Below, piece by piece: positions 34,579 through 45,900 of a stretch of DNA of 64,000 nucleotides. The position numbers and the translations under genes were made by a program. How positions within the stretch are numbered: position 1 is the stretch's first letter; each line of letters starts with the position of its first letter. The stretch is taken from contig NC_081180.1 of assembly GCF_029867415.1 (NCBI RefSeq), forward strand, positions 235,391,761-235,455,760. Direction: 5' to 3'. Under the pieces are notes generated by a model that saw nothing but the letters and a program-made list of their open reading frames with translations, did no database searches and had not been told where the DNA came from. The stretch comes from Vicia villosa. Taxonomy: Eukaryota > Streptophyta > Magnoliopsida > Fabales > Fabaceae.

Positions 34579-34597
34579 TGGCGACTTCACTGGGGAC
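34579..34597 (+). promoter_or_regulatory. Primer-binding site (tRNA-Arg type)
   Basis: TGGCGACTTCACTGGGGAC starts six bases after the LTR. It resembles the complement of a plant tRNA-Arg 3' end, the primer known for Ogre/Tat elements. The tRNA match is from memory of the family and was not aligned. Confidence 0.65.
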
Positions 34598-35317
34598 CCA
34601 GTTTTTTAAGTGTGTTAAGCCTATTTTTGTTTATCTGTGTGTTTTTACCTGTATATATTGTTGTGTGCTTTGTTTGTTTTTTCTTTTTTCTTTTGGTGCT
34701 CGATGGTTCCTCTGTGATGAGACAAAGTTCTAACCCGAACTTTGGTGAGTAACTTGAGATAGGAGGTGGTAAGACCAATAGTCGCATGTCAGGAGCAATC
34801 CTTACCATGAGCGTCATATGGTGGAACCCCAATCAGTGGAGGCCTCATGGAAGGTAGTAGAGGTTGTTACGAACCATCGTGATAACGCTATTACTTTCAA
34901 TAGTGAGTGTCCGTAGAAGCTGAATGACCTAGAACCCTTTTAACCAATCTAAGCCTTTTTAGGATGTAGTGCAGAAACAAGATCAAGTACCAATTTGAGC
35001 TTGTTGTCATGCGATACTACGCTCATACGAGGTCTTTTTAGGCATATTATTGGCGCCCATGAGCAATTGTGCGTGCCGGTAATATCCGATAGAAGATTGA
35101 AAACTCTGGGAACCTTTGTAGAACCCGACTGGCAGGTACAAAATTCCTTAGAACACACCTTGTGGGATGGGTAGACCCATGGCTCCATGCTCGTGACGTC
35201 GAACCTTTGAACCTGGACTGTTTGATCTTTGTGTGATTTGATGTGATCTTGTGTGCTCTTGATTGTGATTGATGCATAAACCATGCATTCATGCATTCAT
35301 AAAAATGACATTCACAA
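34598..35317 (+). other. Element F 5' untranslated region
   Basis: About 720 nt between the primer-binding site and the first small ORF. No coding potential or repeat was recognised. Confidence 0.6.
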
Positions 35318-35587
35318 ATGGTTTTCAAGGAACTTAGAGACATTTTTTGTAAACATAACAGGTACCATGGATCAAAAGAGAAGCATCAAGAAGAGTTGCT
35401 TCAACAACATGGTGAAAAGCGAAAGAGACCACAAGAAGAGTCAGTTGCATGGAAGGAAGTTGCTGATAAGTTGATGGTCGAGAATGCTCATTTGAAGGCC
35501 TTTTATGAAGATGAATTGGAGAAGCTCCGTAGGAAGCTGCAGAGAGGAGTTGGATCTTCATCAGAAGTGTTCCCTTCTAGTTTTTAG
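35318..35587 (+). CDS. Small coiled-coil ORF upstream of gag (ORF1 remnant), 89 aa
   Basis: Opens with ATG at 35318 in a good context (AAATGG) and ends at TAG 35587. The product is highly charged, with heptad-like Leu spacing from about residue 45 onward (KLMVENAHLKAFYEDELEKL) and an internal KRKRPQE. Ogre/Tat elements often carry an ORF of unknown function before gag. The minus-strand element G has a counterpart at 62679-62918 with similar charge pattern and KRKRPWET. It is far shorter than the ~600-residue ORF1 of Ogre, so it is likely a residual C-terminal part. Function unknown. Confidence 0.5.
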   Translation: MVFKELRDIFCKHNRYHGSKEKHQEELLQQHGEKRKRPQEESVAWKEVADKLMVENAHLKAFYEDELEKLRRKLQRGVGSSSEVFPSSF

Positions 35588-35751
35588 CTTTTTCCTTTGT
35601 TTTGTAATTTTGGATCTTTGAATCCTTTTGTATGCTTTTCCATGACTAATGAAAGAATATTGTTATGTTTTATGATGTTTTTTGCTAATGTATGCAATTA
35701 ATGTCTTAAAAGTTCCTTGAAAACTAATAAAAAACATTTGCATTGCATTTC

Positions 35752-37437
35752 ATGCATCATTCTGCATTTTGGTCCTGCTTCCGAAAGTATTCCCGAGGTC
35801 TTATTCAGTGTTCTTCATACAGAATCAAGCTGTCTCACCGGTATAATACTCGAGCTAACCGCAAGAAGAAGATGGAAGGTCTTGAACAAGAGAATCGTGA
35901 GCTACGTGAAGAGGTTGTTACTTTGAGATCTGGTGTGGATCGTCTCACTGCTCTGGTTGAGACATTGATGGCTGCTCAGAATCAGAATCAGAATCAAGTT
36001 CCTCCTCCCAATGCCCAAGCTCAGGGTCAGACCACTGTGATTTCTGAAATTGCTGCCACAACCATTCCTGCTATTCCTGTTGGTGCTACTCAGCAACGTA
36101 TGCCTAATGGATACCCCTGGGGCATGCCTGAAGGTTATTTGTCTGTTCCTGAGATGACTCGTCCGTTGACTCCTGTTATGGTCAACACCACTCCTATTGT
36201 TCATACTGGTCCTTTTGTCCCAGAGCCCATTTATGATGCTGCTCCAAGTGAAATTCATGACAGAATGGATGGTTTCCAAGATCAGTTTGAAGAACTGCAG
36301 AAAGAGATGAAAGCCTTGCGTGGGAAAGAACTATTTGGAAAGAATGTGCATGATCTTTGCCTTGTTCCCAATGTGAAAGTACCTGCTAAGTTCAAGCTGC
36401 CTGAATTTGAGAAGTACAAAGGAAATTCCTGTCCTCAGGCACATCTAGTGATGTATATAAGGAAGATGTCCACTCACACTGATGATCAACGTCTTGTGAT
36501 GACCAATTTCCAAGACAGTCTGACTGGAGCTGCTTCTAAGTGGTATATGGGCCTTGATAGCACCCATATTCGCACTTTCAATGACTTAGCTGAAGCGTTT
36601 GTGAAGCAATACAAGTATAATGTGGACATGGCTCCTGATAGGGATCAATTGCGAGGTATGATGCAGAAAGAGAAAGAATCCTTCAAGGAATATGCTCAGA
36701 GATGGCGTGAGGTTGCCGCCCAAGTGATTCCTCCGATGGAAGAAAAATTAGAAGAAGCTGTGCGAGAAGGTCGTTTGGTTCGAAATGATAATTCATCTGG
36801 TGGTGCGAAGAAGTATAGTTCTTCATTCCAGAAGAAGAAAGAATCAGATGCCAATGCTGTTTCTCATGGGAGGAATAGTCGATTCAGGAATCAATCTCAA
36901 CAAGTGGCGTCAGTAACTCCTGTTGTGAATTCAGTGCCTGTAGCTCCTGTTAATCAACAACCAGCAAGGCGGAATCCGTATCCTCGAGTTAATGTTGATC
37001 CTATCCCTATGACATACACTGAACTGTATCCTGCTCTAATTCATAAAAAGCTGGTTCAACCAAGGTCACCACCCCCTGTTCCAGAGAAACTCCCTTGGTG
37101 GTACAAGGCTGATGCCACTTGTGCTTTTCATCAGAATGCTCCTGGGCATGATTTGGAAAACTGTTGGGCCCTGAAGAATGAAGTTCAGAGATTGGTCCGT
37201 TCTGGAATGCTCTCTTTCCGTGATATTGGTCCAAATGTGCAGAACAATCCGTTGCCAACTCATGAAGCGTCTGCTGTGAACATGGTGTATAAATGTCCTG
37301 GGAAGACTCTTCCAGAGGTGAACGCTATTGTTGAAGATGAATCAGAGCCAGAGGTGCCAAACTTTGTGACCCATGGAAAGATGATTAAGAACTGGATCAC
37401 CATTGACATTCCTGAGTGTACTCATGTCTCAAAGTAA
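35752..37437 (+). CDS. Tat-lineage Gag of element F, shortened, protease missing
   Basis: The frame is open from 35743 (TTG). In-frame ATGs are at 35752 and 35872 (MEGLEQENREL), and the latter starts a coiled-coil found in these Gags. The capsid-type Retrotrans_gag domain follows, with FKLPEFEKYKGNSCPQAHL (about 36390) and KESFKEYAQRWREV (about 36675). Right after VIPPMEEK about 35 residues expected from element G are missing, in frame. A zinc-knuckle variant C-x2-H-x5-H-x4-C (CAFHQNAPGHDLENC) lies at about 37118. Downstream, the whole aspartic-protease region present in G is absent, again without breaking the frame. The stop TAA (37435-37437) sits inside a candidate splice donor. Confidence 0.85.
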   Translation: MHHSAFWSCFRKYSRGLIQCSSYRIKLSHRYNTRANRKKKMEGLEQENRELREEVVTLRSGVDRLTALVETLMAAQNQNQNQVPPPNAQAQGQTTVISEIAATTIPAIPVGATQQRMPNGYPWGMPEGYLSVPEMTRPLTPVMVNTTPIVHTGPFVPEPIYDAAPSEIHDRMDGFQDQFEELQKEMKALRGKELFGKNVHDLCLVPNVKVPAKFKLPEFEKYKGNSCPQAHLVMYIRKMSTHTDDQRLVMTNFQDSLTGAASKWYMGLDSTHIRTFNDLAEAFVKQYKYNVDMAPDRDQLRGMMQKEKESFKEYAQRWREVAAQVIPPMEEKLEEAVREGRLVRNDNSSGGAKKYSSSFQKKKESDANAVSHGRNSRFRNQSQQVASVTPVVNSVPVAPVNQQPARRNPYPRVNVDPIPMTYTELYPALIHKKLVQPRSPPPVPEKLPWWYKADATCAFHQNAPGHDLENCWALKNEVQRLVRSGMLSFRDIGPNVQNNPLPTHEASAVNMVYKCPGKTLPEVNAIVEDESEPEVPNFVTHGKMIKNWITIDIPECTHVSK

Positions 37438-37703
37438 TTTTGCTTTTATGTTTTTCAAAATCCTTTCATTCTGCCCAAGATGAAAGTGAAGTTGTTGGGG
37501 CTGTTTTCTGTTTGTTTTAAACATTAAAATCATCAATAAAAGTCATTTTGTTTCTGCATATAAATGCTTTTTATCTTTTTGCTTTTTCTGGAAAGTGGTA
37601 ACACAAAAAACCTTAAAAAATGTTTTCATTCCTTTCCATAATCTGCACGATTACATGTTTGCATATATCTTTCCTTTTCCTGAAATAATAATCATTTGTG
37701 CAG
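37434..37703 (+). other. Candidate intron between gag and RT, element F
   Basis: A 270-nt segment bounded by GTAATT and TTTGTGCAG. Removing it joins codon AA|A and keeps one frame from gag into RT, deleting the in-frame TAA. An intron at this place is known for Ogre elements. Element G has the equivalent at 58353-58613. Confidence 0.65.
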
Positions 37704-40700
37704 ATTAATCAATAAAACCGTTGAAAGTAATGACCCTGTGCCCTCTCCTAACTTCGAGTGTCCTGTGTATAAGGCGGAAGAAGAGAGTGATGAATGTATT
37801 CCTGATGAGATTTCCCGACTGCTTGAGCACGAGGAAGACACTATTCAGCCATATAAAGAGCCATTGGAAGTCATCAACTTGGGTTCTGAAGAGGATAAAA
37901 AGGAAGTCAAGATTGGGGCACTGCTTGGTCAAGATGTTAAGAAGAGGATGGTAGAGCTTCTTAAAGAGTATGTTGACATTTTTGCGTGGTCCTACCAAGA
38001 TATGCCTGGACTGGACACAGATATTGTGGAGCATCGCTTGCCGTTGAAACCAGAATGTCCTCCTGTCAAGCAAAAGTTAAGAAGGAGTCATCCTGATATG
38101 GCAGAAAAGATTAAGAATGAGGTCTTGAAACAGATAGATGCAGGTTTCCTTGTCACTTCTGTATATCCTCAATGGATTGCCAATATCGTGCCCGTTCCGA
38201 AGAAAGACGGAAAAGTTCGCATGTGTGTTGATTATAGAGATTTGAATAAAGCCAGTCCGAAAGATGATTTTCCTCTACCTCACATTGATATGTTGGTAGA
38301 CAGCACTGCAAAATTTGAAGTTTTCTCCTTTATGGATGGTTTTTCAGGATATAACCAGATTAAGATGGCACCTGAAGATATGGAAAAGACAACCTTTATC
38401 ACACCATGGGGGACATTCTGTTACAAAGTGATGCCTTTTGGGTTGAAGAATGCTGGTGCGACATATCAGAGGGCCATGACTACTCTTTTCCATGATATGA
38501 TGCACAAAGAAATTGAGGTTTATGTGGATGATATGATTGCCAAGTCCCAATCAGAAGAGGGGCACATGGAAGATCTGTTAAAGTTGTTTTAGCGTTTGAG
38601 AAAGTATCGTCTCCGCTTAAACCCAAACAAATGCACTTTTGGTGTCCGTTCTAGAAAGTTATTGGGTTTTGTTGTCAGTCAGAGAGGAATTGAAGTAGAT
38701 CCTGATAAAGTCAAAGCAATTCAGGAAATGCCAGCACCAAAGACTGAAAAACAAGTGAGAGGTTTCCTCGGACGTCTGAATTATATCTCCAGGTTCATTT
38801 CCAATATGACTGCTACCTGTGAGCCAATCTTCAAGTTGTTAAAGAAAAATCAGGGATGTGTGTGGAATGAAGATTGTCAGAAAGCTTTTGACAACATCAA
38901 AGAATATCTGTTTGAACCTCCCATTTTGCTTCCCCCAGTTCAGGGAAAACCTTTGATTATGTACCTCACAGTGCTTGAAAACTCAATGGGATGTGTGTTG
39001 GGTCAGCATGACGAGTCTGGTCGAAAAGAGTATGCAATATACTACCTTAGCAAAAAGTTTACCGAGTGCGAAACAAGATACTCGCTGCTTGAGAAAACTT
39101 GCTGTGCTTTGGTGTGGGCTGCTCGCCGACTGAGACAGTATATGTTGAACCACACCACCCTATTGATCTCCAAAATGGATCCAATTAAGTATGTATTTGA
39201 GAAACCTGCATTAACTGGAAGGATTGCTCGCTGGCAAATGTTGCTATCAGAATATGATATTGAATATCGAGCTCAGAAAGCTGTGAAAGGAAGTGTGTTG
39301 GCAGAGTACCTCGCTCACCAACCAATTGATGATCATCAATCTATCAGGATGGACTTCCCAGATGAAGATATAATGTATTTGAGATCTCAAGATTGGGATG
39401 AACCGTTGCCAGAAGAAGGGCCGGATCCCAAATCCAAATGGGGTTTGATTTTTGATGGAGCTTCTAATGTTCATGGCCATGGAATTGGCGCCTTTATCAT
39501 CACTCCACATGGATCACATGTTCCTTTTACTGCAAGGATATGTTTTGACTGTACAAACAATATTGTTGAGTATGAAGCTTGCATCATGGGACTTGAAGAG
39601 GCCATTAATTTGAGAATTAAGATTCTTGATGTTTATGGAGATTCTGCGCTTGTGATTAATCAGATTAAAGGAGAATGGGAAACTCGTCATCCTGGTTTAA
39701 TTCCTTACAAAGATTACGCCAGAAGGTTATTGACATTCTTCAATAAAGTTGAATTCCACCACATCCCTCGAGATGAGAATCAGATGGCCGATGCTTTAGC
39801 CACGTTGTCTTCCATGTACAAAGTGAATTTCCATAATGAGGAACCTCAAATTACAATCAGGCGTCTCGATAGACCTGCTCATGTATTTGCAGTTGAGGAA
39901 ACAACAGATGAAAAGCCTTGGTATTTCGATATTAAGCACTTCCTCCAGACTCAAGAGTACCCACTTGGGGCATCAAATAAAGACAAGAAAACTTTGAGGA
40001 GATTGGCTGGCAGTTTCTTCATCAATGCTGATGTTTTGTATAAAAGGAATTATGACATGGTCTTGCTCAGATGCGTGGATAGACACGAAGCAGACATGTT
40101 GATGCATGAAATTCATGAAGGTTCTTTTGGTACCCATGCCAATGGACATTCGATGGCTAAAAAGATGCTTAGAGCAGGTTACTATTGGCTGACAATGGAA
40201 TCTGATTGCTACAAGTTTGTCAAGAAGTGTCACAAGTGTCAGTTGTATGCTGACAAGATTCATGTGCCTCCGACACTTCTCAATGTTATTTCTTCCCCAT
40301 GGCCTTTCTCTATGTGGGGTATTGATATGATTGGCATGATTGAACCCAAGGCTTCGAATGGACATCGATTCATCCTGGTAGCAATCGATTACTTCACCAA
40401 GTGGGTAGAAGCTGCTTCATATGCTAATGTAACAAAGCAAGTTGTGGTCAGATTTATCAAGAACAACATCATCTGCAGATATGGTGTACCGAGCAAGATC
40501 ATCACTGATAATGGCTCGAATCTGAACAATAGCATGATGAGAGAATTGTGTGAAAGCTTCAAGATTGAACATCACAACTCTTCGCCTTATAGGCCAAAGA
40601 TGAATGGAGCTGTTGAAGCAGCAAATAAGAACATTAAGAAAATTATGCAAAAGATGGTTGTCACGTACAAGGACTGGCATGAGATGCTCCCATTTGCTTT

Positions 40701-41166
40701 GCATGGGTACCGTACATCTGTTCGTACTTCAACAGGGGCAACTCCCTTTTCTTTGGTTTATGGCATGGAAGCAGTGCTCCCTATTGAGGTTGAGATTCCA
40801 TCATTGAGAATTTTAATGGAAACCAAGTTATCTGAGGCTGAATGGTGTCAGAGCAGGTTTGATCAATTGAATTTGATAGAAGAAAAGAGAATGACGGCTT
40901 TATGCCATGGTCAGTTATACCAGAAAAGAATGAAGAAAGCATTTGATAAGAAGGTTCGACCTCGTGTATTCAGAGAAGGAGACCTCGTGCTCAAAAGGAT
41001 CTTGTCTTTCACCTCCGATTCAAGGGGCAAGTGGACTCCTAATTTTGAAGGACCATATGTTGTTAAGAAAGCCTTCTCTGGCGGTGCATTAATTCTTGCA
41101 ACTATGGATGGAGAAGAGCTCCCACGTCCCGTGAATGCTGATGTAGTCAAGAAATACTTCGCCTAA
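37704..41166 (+). pseudogene. Element F RT-RNase H-aRNase H-integrase, one nonsense codon
   Basis: The frame is continuous except for TAG at 38590-38592, where KLFQRLRKYRL is expected (Gln codon lost). RT motifs: MCVDYRDLNKASPKDDFPLP (about 38221), FMDGFSGYNQI (about 38332), VMPFGLKNAGATY (about 38428) and YVDDMIAKS (38521-38547). RNase H1 follows at about 38960-39300. A second RNase H domain (FDGASN, VEYEAC, YGDSAL, ADALA; 39450-39810) is the Tat-lineage hallmark. Integrase has the His2-Cys2 finger (about 40120-40250) and catalytic Asp (40324), Asp (40507) and Glu (40615), with 35 residues between the last two. It ends at TAA 41164-41166. Without the TAG it would look enzymatically intact. 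No protease is encoded. Confidence 0.9.
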
Positions 41167-41182
41167 ATAAAAGAACAGCTCG

Positions 41183-41325
41183 CTAAGTTGAAAACCCGAA
41201 AGGGCGGCTTAGGCAAAAAAGAGCGTCTCGGTGGATTGAAAACCCGAAAGGGCGGTCCAGGCAAAAATTAGAGACATAAACAGAATAAAATACCCGGTGG
41301 ACTGAAAACCCGAAAGGGCGGTCCA
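41183..41325 (+). ncRNA. Triple GNRA-hairpin cassette after integrase stop, element F
   Basis: Three 28-30 nt stem-loops start 16 nt after the pol stop: 41183-41212, 41232-41259 and 41298-41325. Each has an outer stem of 7-8 bp (CTAAGTTG/CGGCTTAG, TGGATTG/CGGTCCA, TGGACTG/CGGTCCA), a 5'-side AAAA bulge, and a CCC-GAAA-GGG cap with a GNRA tetraloop. Each is followed by AGGCAAAA or GGCAAAA. The same three occur in element G with changed but still paired stems. It is annotated as a structured RNA element of unknown function; it is part of the element transcript rather than a separate gene. Confidence 0.65.
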
Positions 41326-41966
41326 GGCAAAAGTTAGGGATTCATGGCAAGTAACTACATCAGACAAGACTTGATCATCAGCAGTCATCTGTTTATCATA
41401 AAGAAGTTCGACACTTTTCAACGGAAGCCTTTGCTCAGGAATTCCCAGTTGAGAGAGAGGATGGGGTCATTACATTTCAATGTACCTTTTCCACAAAATT
41501 ACCACTTTCCAAACTTTGTAATAATCCATGGGGTCTTGCCTTTTGCAGGCTACCATTCCATTAAAAAAGTTTGAGCCTTTATCTTTTATTGGCAATCTTA
41601 TTTCTTTCATATCTCTCAAAATGTAATTTATTGTTGATAGTAATTTTTGAAACAAAAAGATAATTGATTTCAACAAAATCTTTTTGAAAATTATAAAAGA
41701 ATTTTTACTTTGATTCATGAGTGCATTACAAGGAATGGATATGTTAATGTATTCATATGTAGAAGAACGTATTACACTCAATATACCTTTGGCCTGGTTC
41801 GAGTTTGGTTTAGAACTCAACTACGGTGTTCTCTCAGCTTCAATGTTCCCTAGTGTTGGGTAGCATATATTCTGAAGCCATTGAAAGATTGCTAGCAGTT
41901 TCTGCTTTGGTGTTCAGCTTGGGACATGCTTGATTATGTCATCTTCGTACACCATCTCTTTCTACC
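41326..41966 (+). other. Element F 3' untranslated region, unique part
   Basis: About 640 nt between the hairpins and the tandem repeats. No gene; short frames here are not supported. Confidence 0.55.
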
Positions 41967-42560
41967 TCCAGTGGGACGTTGGTAGTTCACCTTCAGTGGA
42001 ACGTTGGTGTATTTTGTTATCTTCATCGTCAGTGGTACGTCGATGTATTTCTCTTCAATACCTTCAGTGGAACGTTGGTAGTTCACCTTCAGTGGAACGT
42101 TGGTGTATCTTGTTATCTTCATCGTCAGTGGTACGTCGATGTATTTCTATTCATATCATCAGTGGTACGGTGGTATATCTCTCTTCATATCATCAGTGGT
42201 ACGGTGTTATATCTCTCTTCATATCATCAGTGGTACGGTGGTATATCTCTCTTCATATCATCAGTGGTACGGTGGTATATTTCTTCTTCATGCCTTCAGT
42301 GGAACGTGGGTATGTGTTATCGTCAGTGGTACGGCGGTACATCTCTTCAATCATCAGTGGTACGGTGGTATATTTCTTCTTCATGCCTTCAGTGGAACGT
42401 GGGTATGTGTTATCGTCAGTGGTACGGCGGTACATCTCTTCATATCATCAGTGGTACGGTGGTATATTTCTTCTTCATGCCTTCAGTGGAACGTGGGTAT
42501 GTGTTATCGTCAGTGGTACGGCGGTACATCTCTTCAATCATCAGTGGTACGATGGTGTGA
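41967..42560 (+). repeat. Hierarchical tandem repeats (34 bp / 93-94 bp) in element F 3' UTR
   Basis: The basic unit contains CAGTGGTACGGTGGTATAT or CAGTGGAACGT at about 34-bp spacing (42130-42270). These are organised into a 93-94 bp higher-order unit with starts at 42261, 42354, 42448 and 42541. All three frames stay open because of the repeat, which explains the long spurious ORFs. Variable tandem repeats in this position are known for Ogre-type elements. Confidence 0.9.
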
Positions 42561-42983
42561 TTTCTGTTAACGGAAGATTGGTATTCTAATTCAGGATGCA
42601 TACTTTCTCATCCCCAGTGAAAGAGGATGTTCCCTTTTTCTCATCCCCAATGAAAGAGGATGCTATAACCTCTCTGACGTGAAGTGTTCTCCCCAGAGAA
42701 GTTTCTTTTCCCACCAAAGTTCCGTCTCTCCAACAAAGTCTTGCCTTCCCCAGTGGAACTTCTAAGACATTTGTTTCCCCAGCGGAGTTATAGCGAGACA
42801 TTTGTTCTCCCTAGTGGATCACTTGTTACTCTCCAATGTTGTCATGCTTTATTATCATCACGTGCATTCATTAACATTGCATTGCATCTTAGGCTCAAAA
42901 ATTGTGTTTTATATATTTAAGTCTCTTCGATTTTTGTCAAAACGAAGATTTCCAATCATCGTATCTCCAAATCGAAGAAACTT

Positions 42984-42996
42984 AAATAGGGGCATC
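42984..42996 (+). promoter_or_regulatory. Polypurine tract of element F
   Basis: AAATAGGGGCATC abuts the 3' LTR. The matching tract in element G is AATAGGGGCAAC. Confidence 0.75.
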
Positions 42997-45900
42997 TGTC
43001 ATACCCCAATTTTTGACCCTAAGATCATACATCAATTGCATTCAATCATCAATCAAGAGCACCATTGTGAAGCTTTATCTTTGATACTGTGATTATCTCT
43101 GAGGGGAATTATCGAGCATTTATAGCTTTTTATTTGTTTATACTAACCAAAAAAATCAAAAAATATATGTTTTGTCTCTTTTGTTTATATTTTACAGGTG
43201 AAAGATCGGGCAAAAATCAAAACAGTGCAAGAAAACAATTTTTGAAAATTTGAAGGTGGAAATCGATTTACCCCTGTGGGAAATCGATTTCCTGTGCGCA
43301 AAATTCAAAAAAATATAAGAGGGAAGCTTGACATCATTTTGGCACCTTTTTATTTGATCATTTTATCAATTTTCCACCTCATCAAAATTAACTCATTCAT
43401 TAAACCCTCTTTAACCCCATTTTACCACTTTTTACCATTTAATTGCCACTTTAATCACCAATTAAACACACGTTAATCACCAAACACAAAAAGACCAATT
43501 TGCCACTACTCTTGCTCCAACTCTATAAATAGAGCCCTCTACTCTCTCATTTCTCAAGCTTGGAGAGCCAAAAAATTGCTTGCAAATTCATTTCTCACCC
43601 TTTCCAAAACCCTCACCCAAAGTTCATTTTCATAAGATTAGTAAGGTTCACATTGAATCTTGCTAATTTTGAACTAAGCCTCCTACATTTCACTCTTTTC
43701 TTTGATTGTTCATCTCCATACTTGAAGGATCTACACTTTGTGCTTGTTCTTGAAGCTACTTCAACACTTTAATTCAAGAATTGGTAAATTTCTCAATTCT
43801 AAGATGTAGATCTTTGTTGCTTGTGTTCAATGCATCTTTGATGCTATATTGGTGCTATTTGATGGTGATTTGATGGAAAATTCGTGCTCCCATGGATATG
43901 TGATCATAAGGTGTTTGTATGTTTGCCTAAATCAAGTTTCAAAGTTCATAATGCTGTTTTTTTGAAAACTGTGCGCAGGAAGTCGATTTCCTACAGAGGG
44001 AAATCAATTTCCACTCTGTTTTTTGCGCCCAAAATTGAACTCTGCACACAGGAAATCGATTTCCTACAGAGGTAAATCGATTTCCAGTAAGGCAGAATGT
44101 GTTTTTTGCCTTTTTTATGCTTGTTTTGGCTTCCTACTTCCTCCACTTCATTAATATCATTGGATCTAGGATGTTGATAGGTTTGAAATGACCTAATCCA
44201 TAATATTAGATGAATGATATTAATGATAATGTGAGTTGATTATCTTTTTGTGAATTTTATTCTTCTTCCTCCATTTCATTAATATCATTGGATCTAGGAT
44301 GTTGATAGGTTTGAAAGAACCAAATCCATAATATTAGATGAATGATATTAATGATAGTGTGAGTTGATTATCTTTATGCATTTTATCTTCTCCTTCTCCT
44401 TTTTTTCTTTTGATCGATGAAAGTCTTAATACTTTGAGAATTCTTATGGATTCTTAGTAAAGACTAGATCGTTACCTATTTTCTTTTCGTGCGGTATTGC
44501 TTTCGGAAGGCGATCTACATATCGTTCTTCTCGCATGCATTAGCACATAAAGTTTTGACCGGCCTCGTTGTAGGGTGATTTCTACATAAATCACTTGGCG
44601 ATCTGCTTAACATAGCGCAATATTTCGTGTCCCGAATAAAAAAAGATCAAACATGGAAGAGAATTGTATGCGGTTGATTTAAGACTTGTGGAGGTTTTTA
44701 TCGTGTAGTCGCTATGATTCTATCAAACTTCTGATAAACCCCATTGAATTTAAATCCGAGTACATCATTCACTCACCATAGATCTTCCTAATAACTTTGA
44801 TAACATACTTGACAAGTTTCAAGATGGTTATCTTTAACACTTAACAACTAACTTTAACTTCCGCACCTTTACTATACCGCTCTTTATATTACCGCTCTTT
44901 ATATTTCTCGCTTTATCGCTTTACTTTATCATTTCATCATATTTACTTTCCGTCATTTTCTCTTTGTCCACTTGGACATATGTTTATGCTTTTGTTATTT
45001 TTCTTTTGTCCACTTGGACCATACTTTATTTTTTCGCTAAAACACTAATAAATAATCAAAATCTAAAAAATACATAAGGCTCTCTTTGGACTATCGGTTA
45101 CTATCCCTAGCGCTTTGGAGATTCGGACTTATGGACCTAGTACCTTTGGACTCATTCTATTACTATCCTGTGATTGTTCTGTCTGTCTGGCATTGTTCTG
45201 TTGTATGTTTATGTGTGCAGGTATTTCCTTGAAAGCCCTTGATGGTTAATTCCAAGGCATTGATATAAGGATTTTACCCGAAAACAGCCGTTACTCTGCC
45301 CGATTTTCGTCGGAATCTTAATGTTCTTAATGAAAAATGGTGCTAAGACAATAAGTTCATCTGGATCCCTAAGTGTTAATGTGTTGGTATTGATAAATCC
45401 AAAGGATGGGAAAACTACCTTGGCTCTTAATGTCAAGTGTTGGCTTCTTATTCGGTTAGACCGTTTCTTTCCTTAGCTTTTATTTTATGCATTAGGTTAG
45501 CCTCTTCATCTCCTCCCATTCTTAAATTTTCAAAATCTTCTCCCTTTTTCAAAAATATTCTTATGTTTGCAAATCTTTTCAAAACTTTTTTTTCTTTTCT
45601 TAAAAATATCTTTCGCCCTTAGTGGCTTTTCTTCAAAAGTTTAGACACCGTTAATTGTCGAAACGAGTGGTTATACCCCACGATTTTGAAATTGATTGAT
45701 AATAACGAGATCTTTTCCGCGTGAGAGAGCTAGTGGCATACTCGTTGATTTTATCCGAGTTGGCGCCCTTCTTTCATTTGCGATGCAAAGAACTTGTTTG
45801 TTCTCATGCTCAAGATCAATGGCTGAGTATTTCTCTCTAACGACAACAAAGTGTTTATTCGTTTTAAAAACGTTTTTCCCAAAAGCGGAACTACATTAGC

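Noticed and set aside
41930..42589. Three long overlapping ORFs (up to 219 codons) rich in the phrase SVVRWYIS or QWYGGIS
   Set aside because: They are one tandem repeat read in three frames; open length comes from the repeat, with no protein family.
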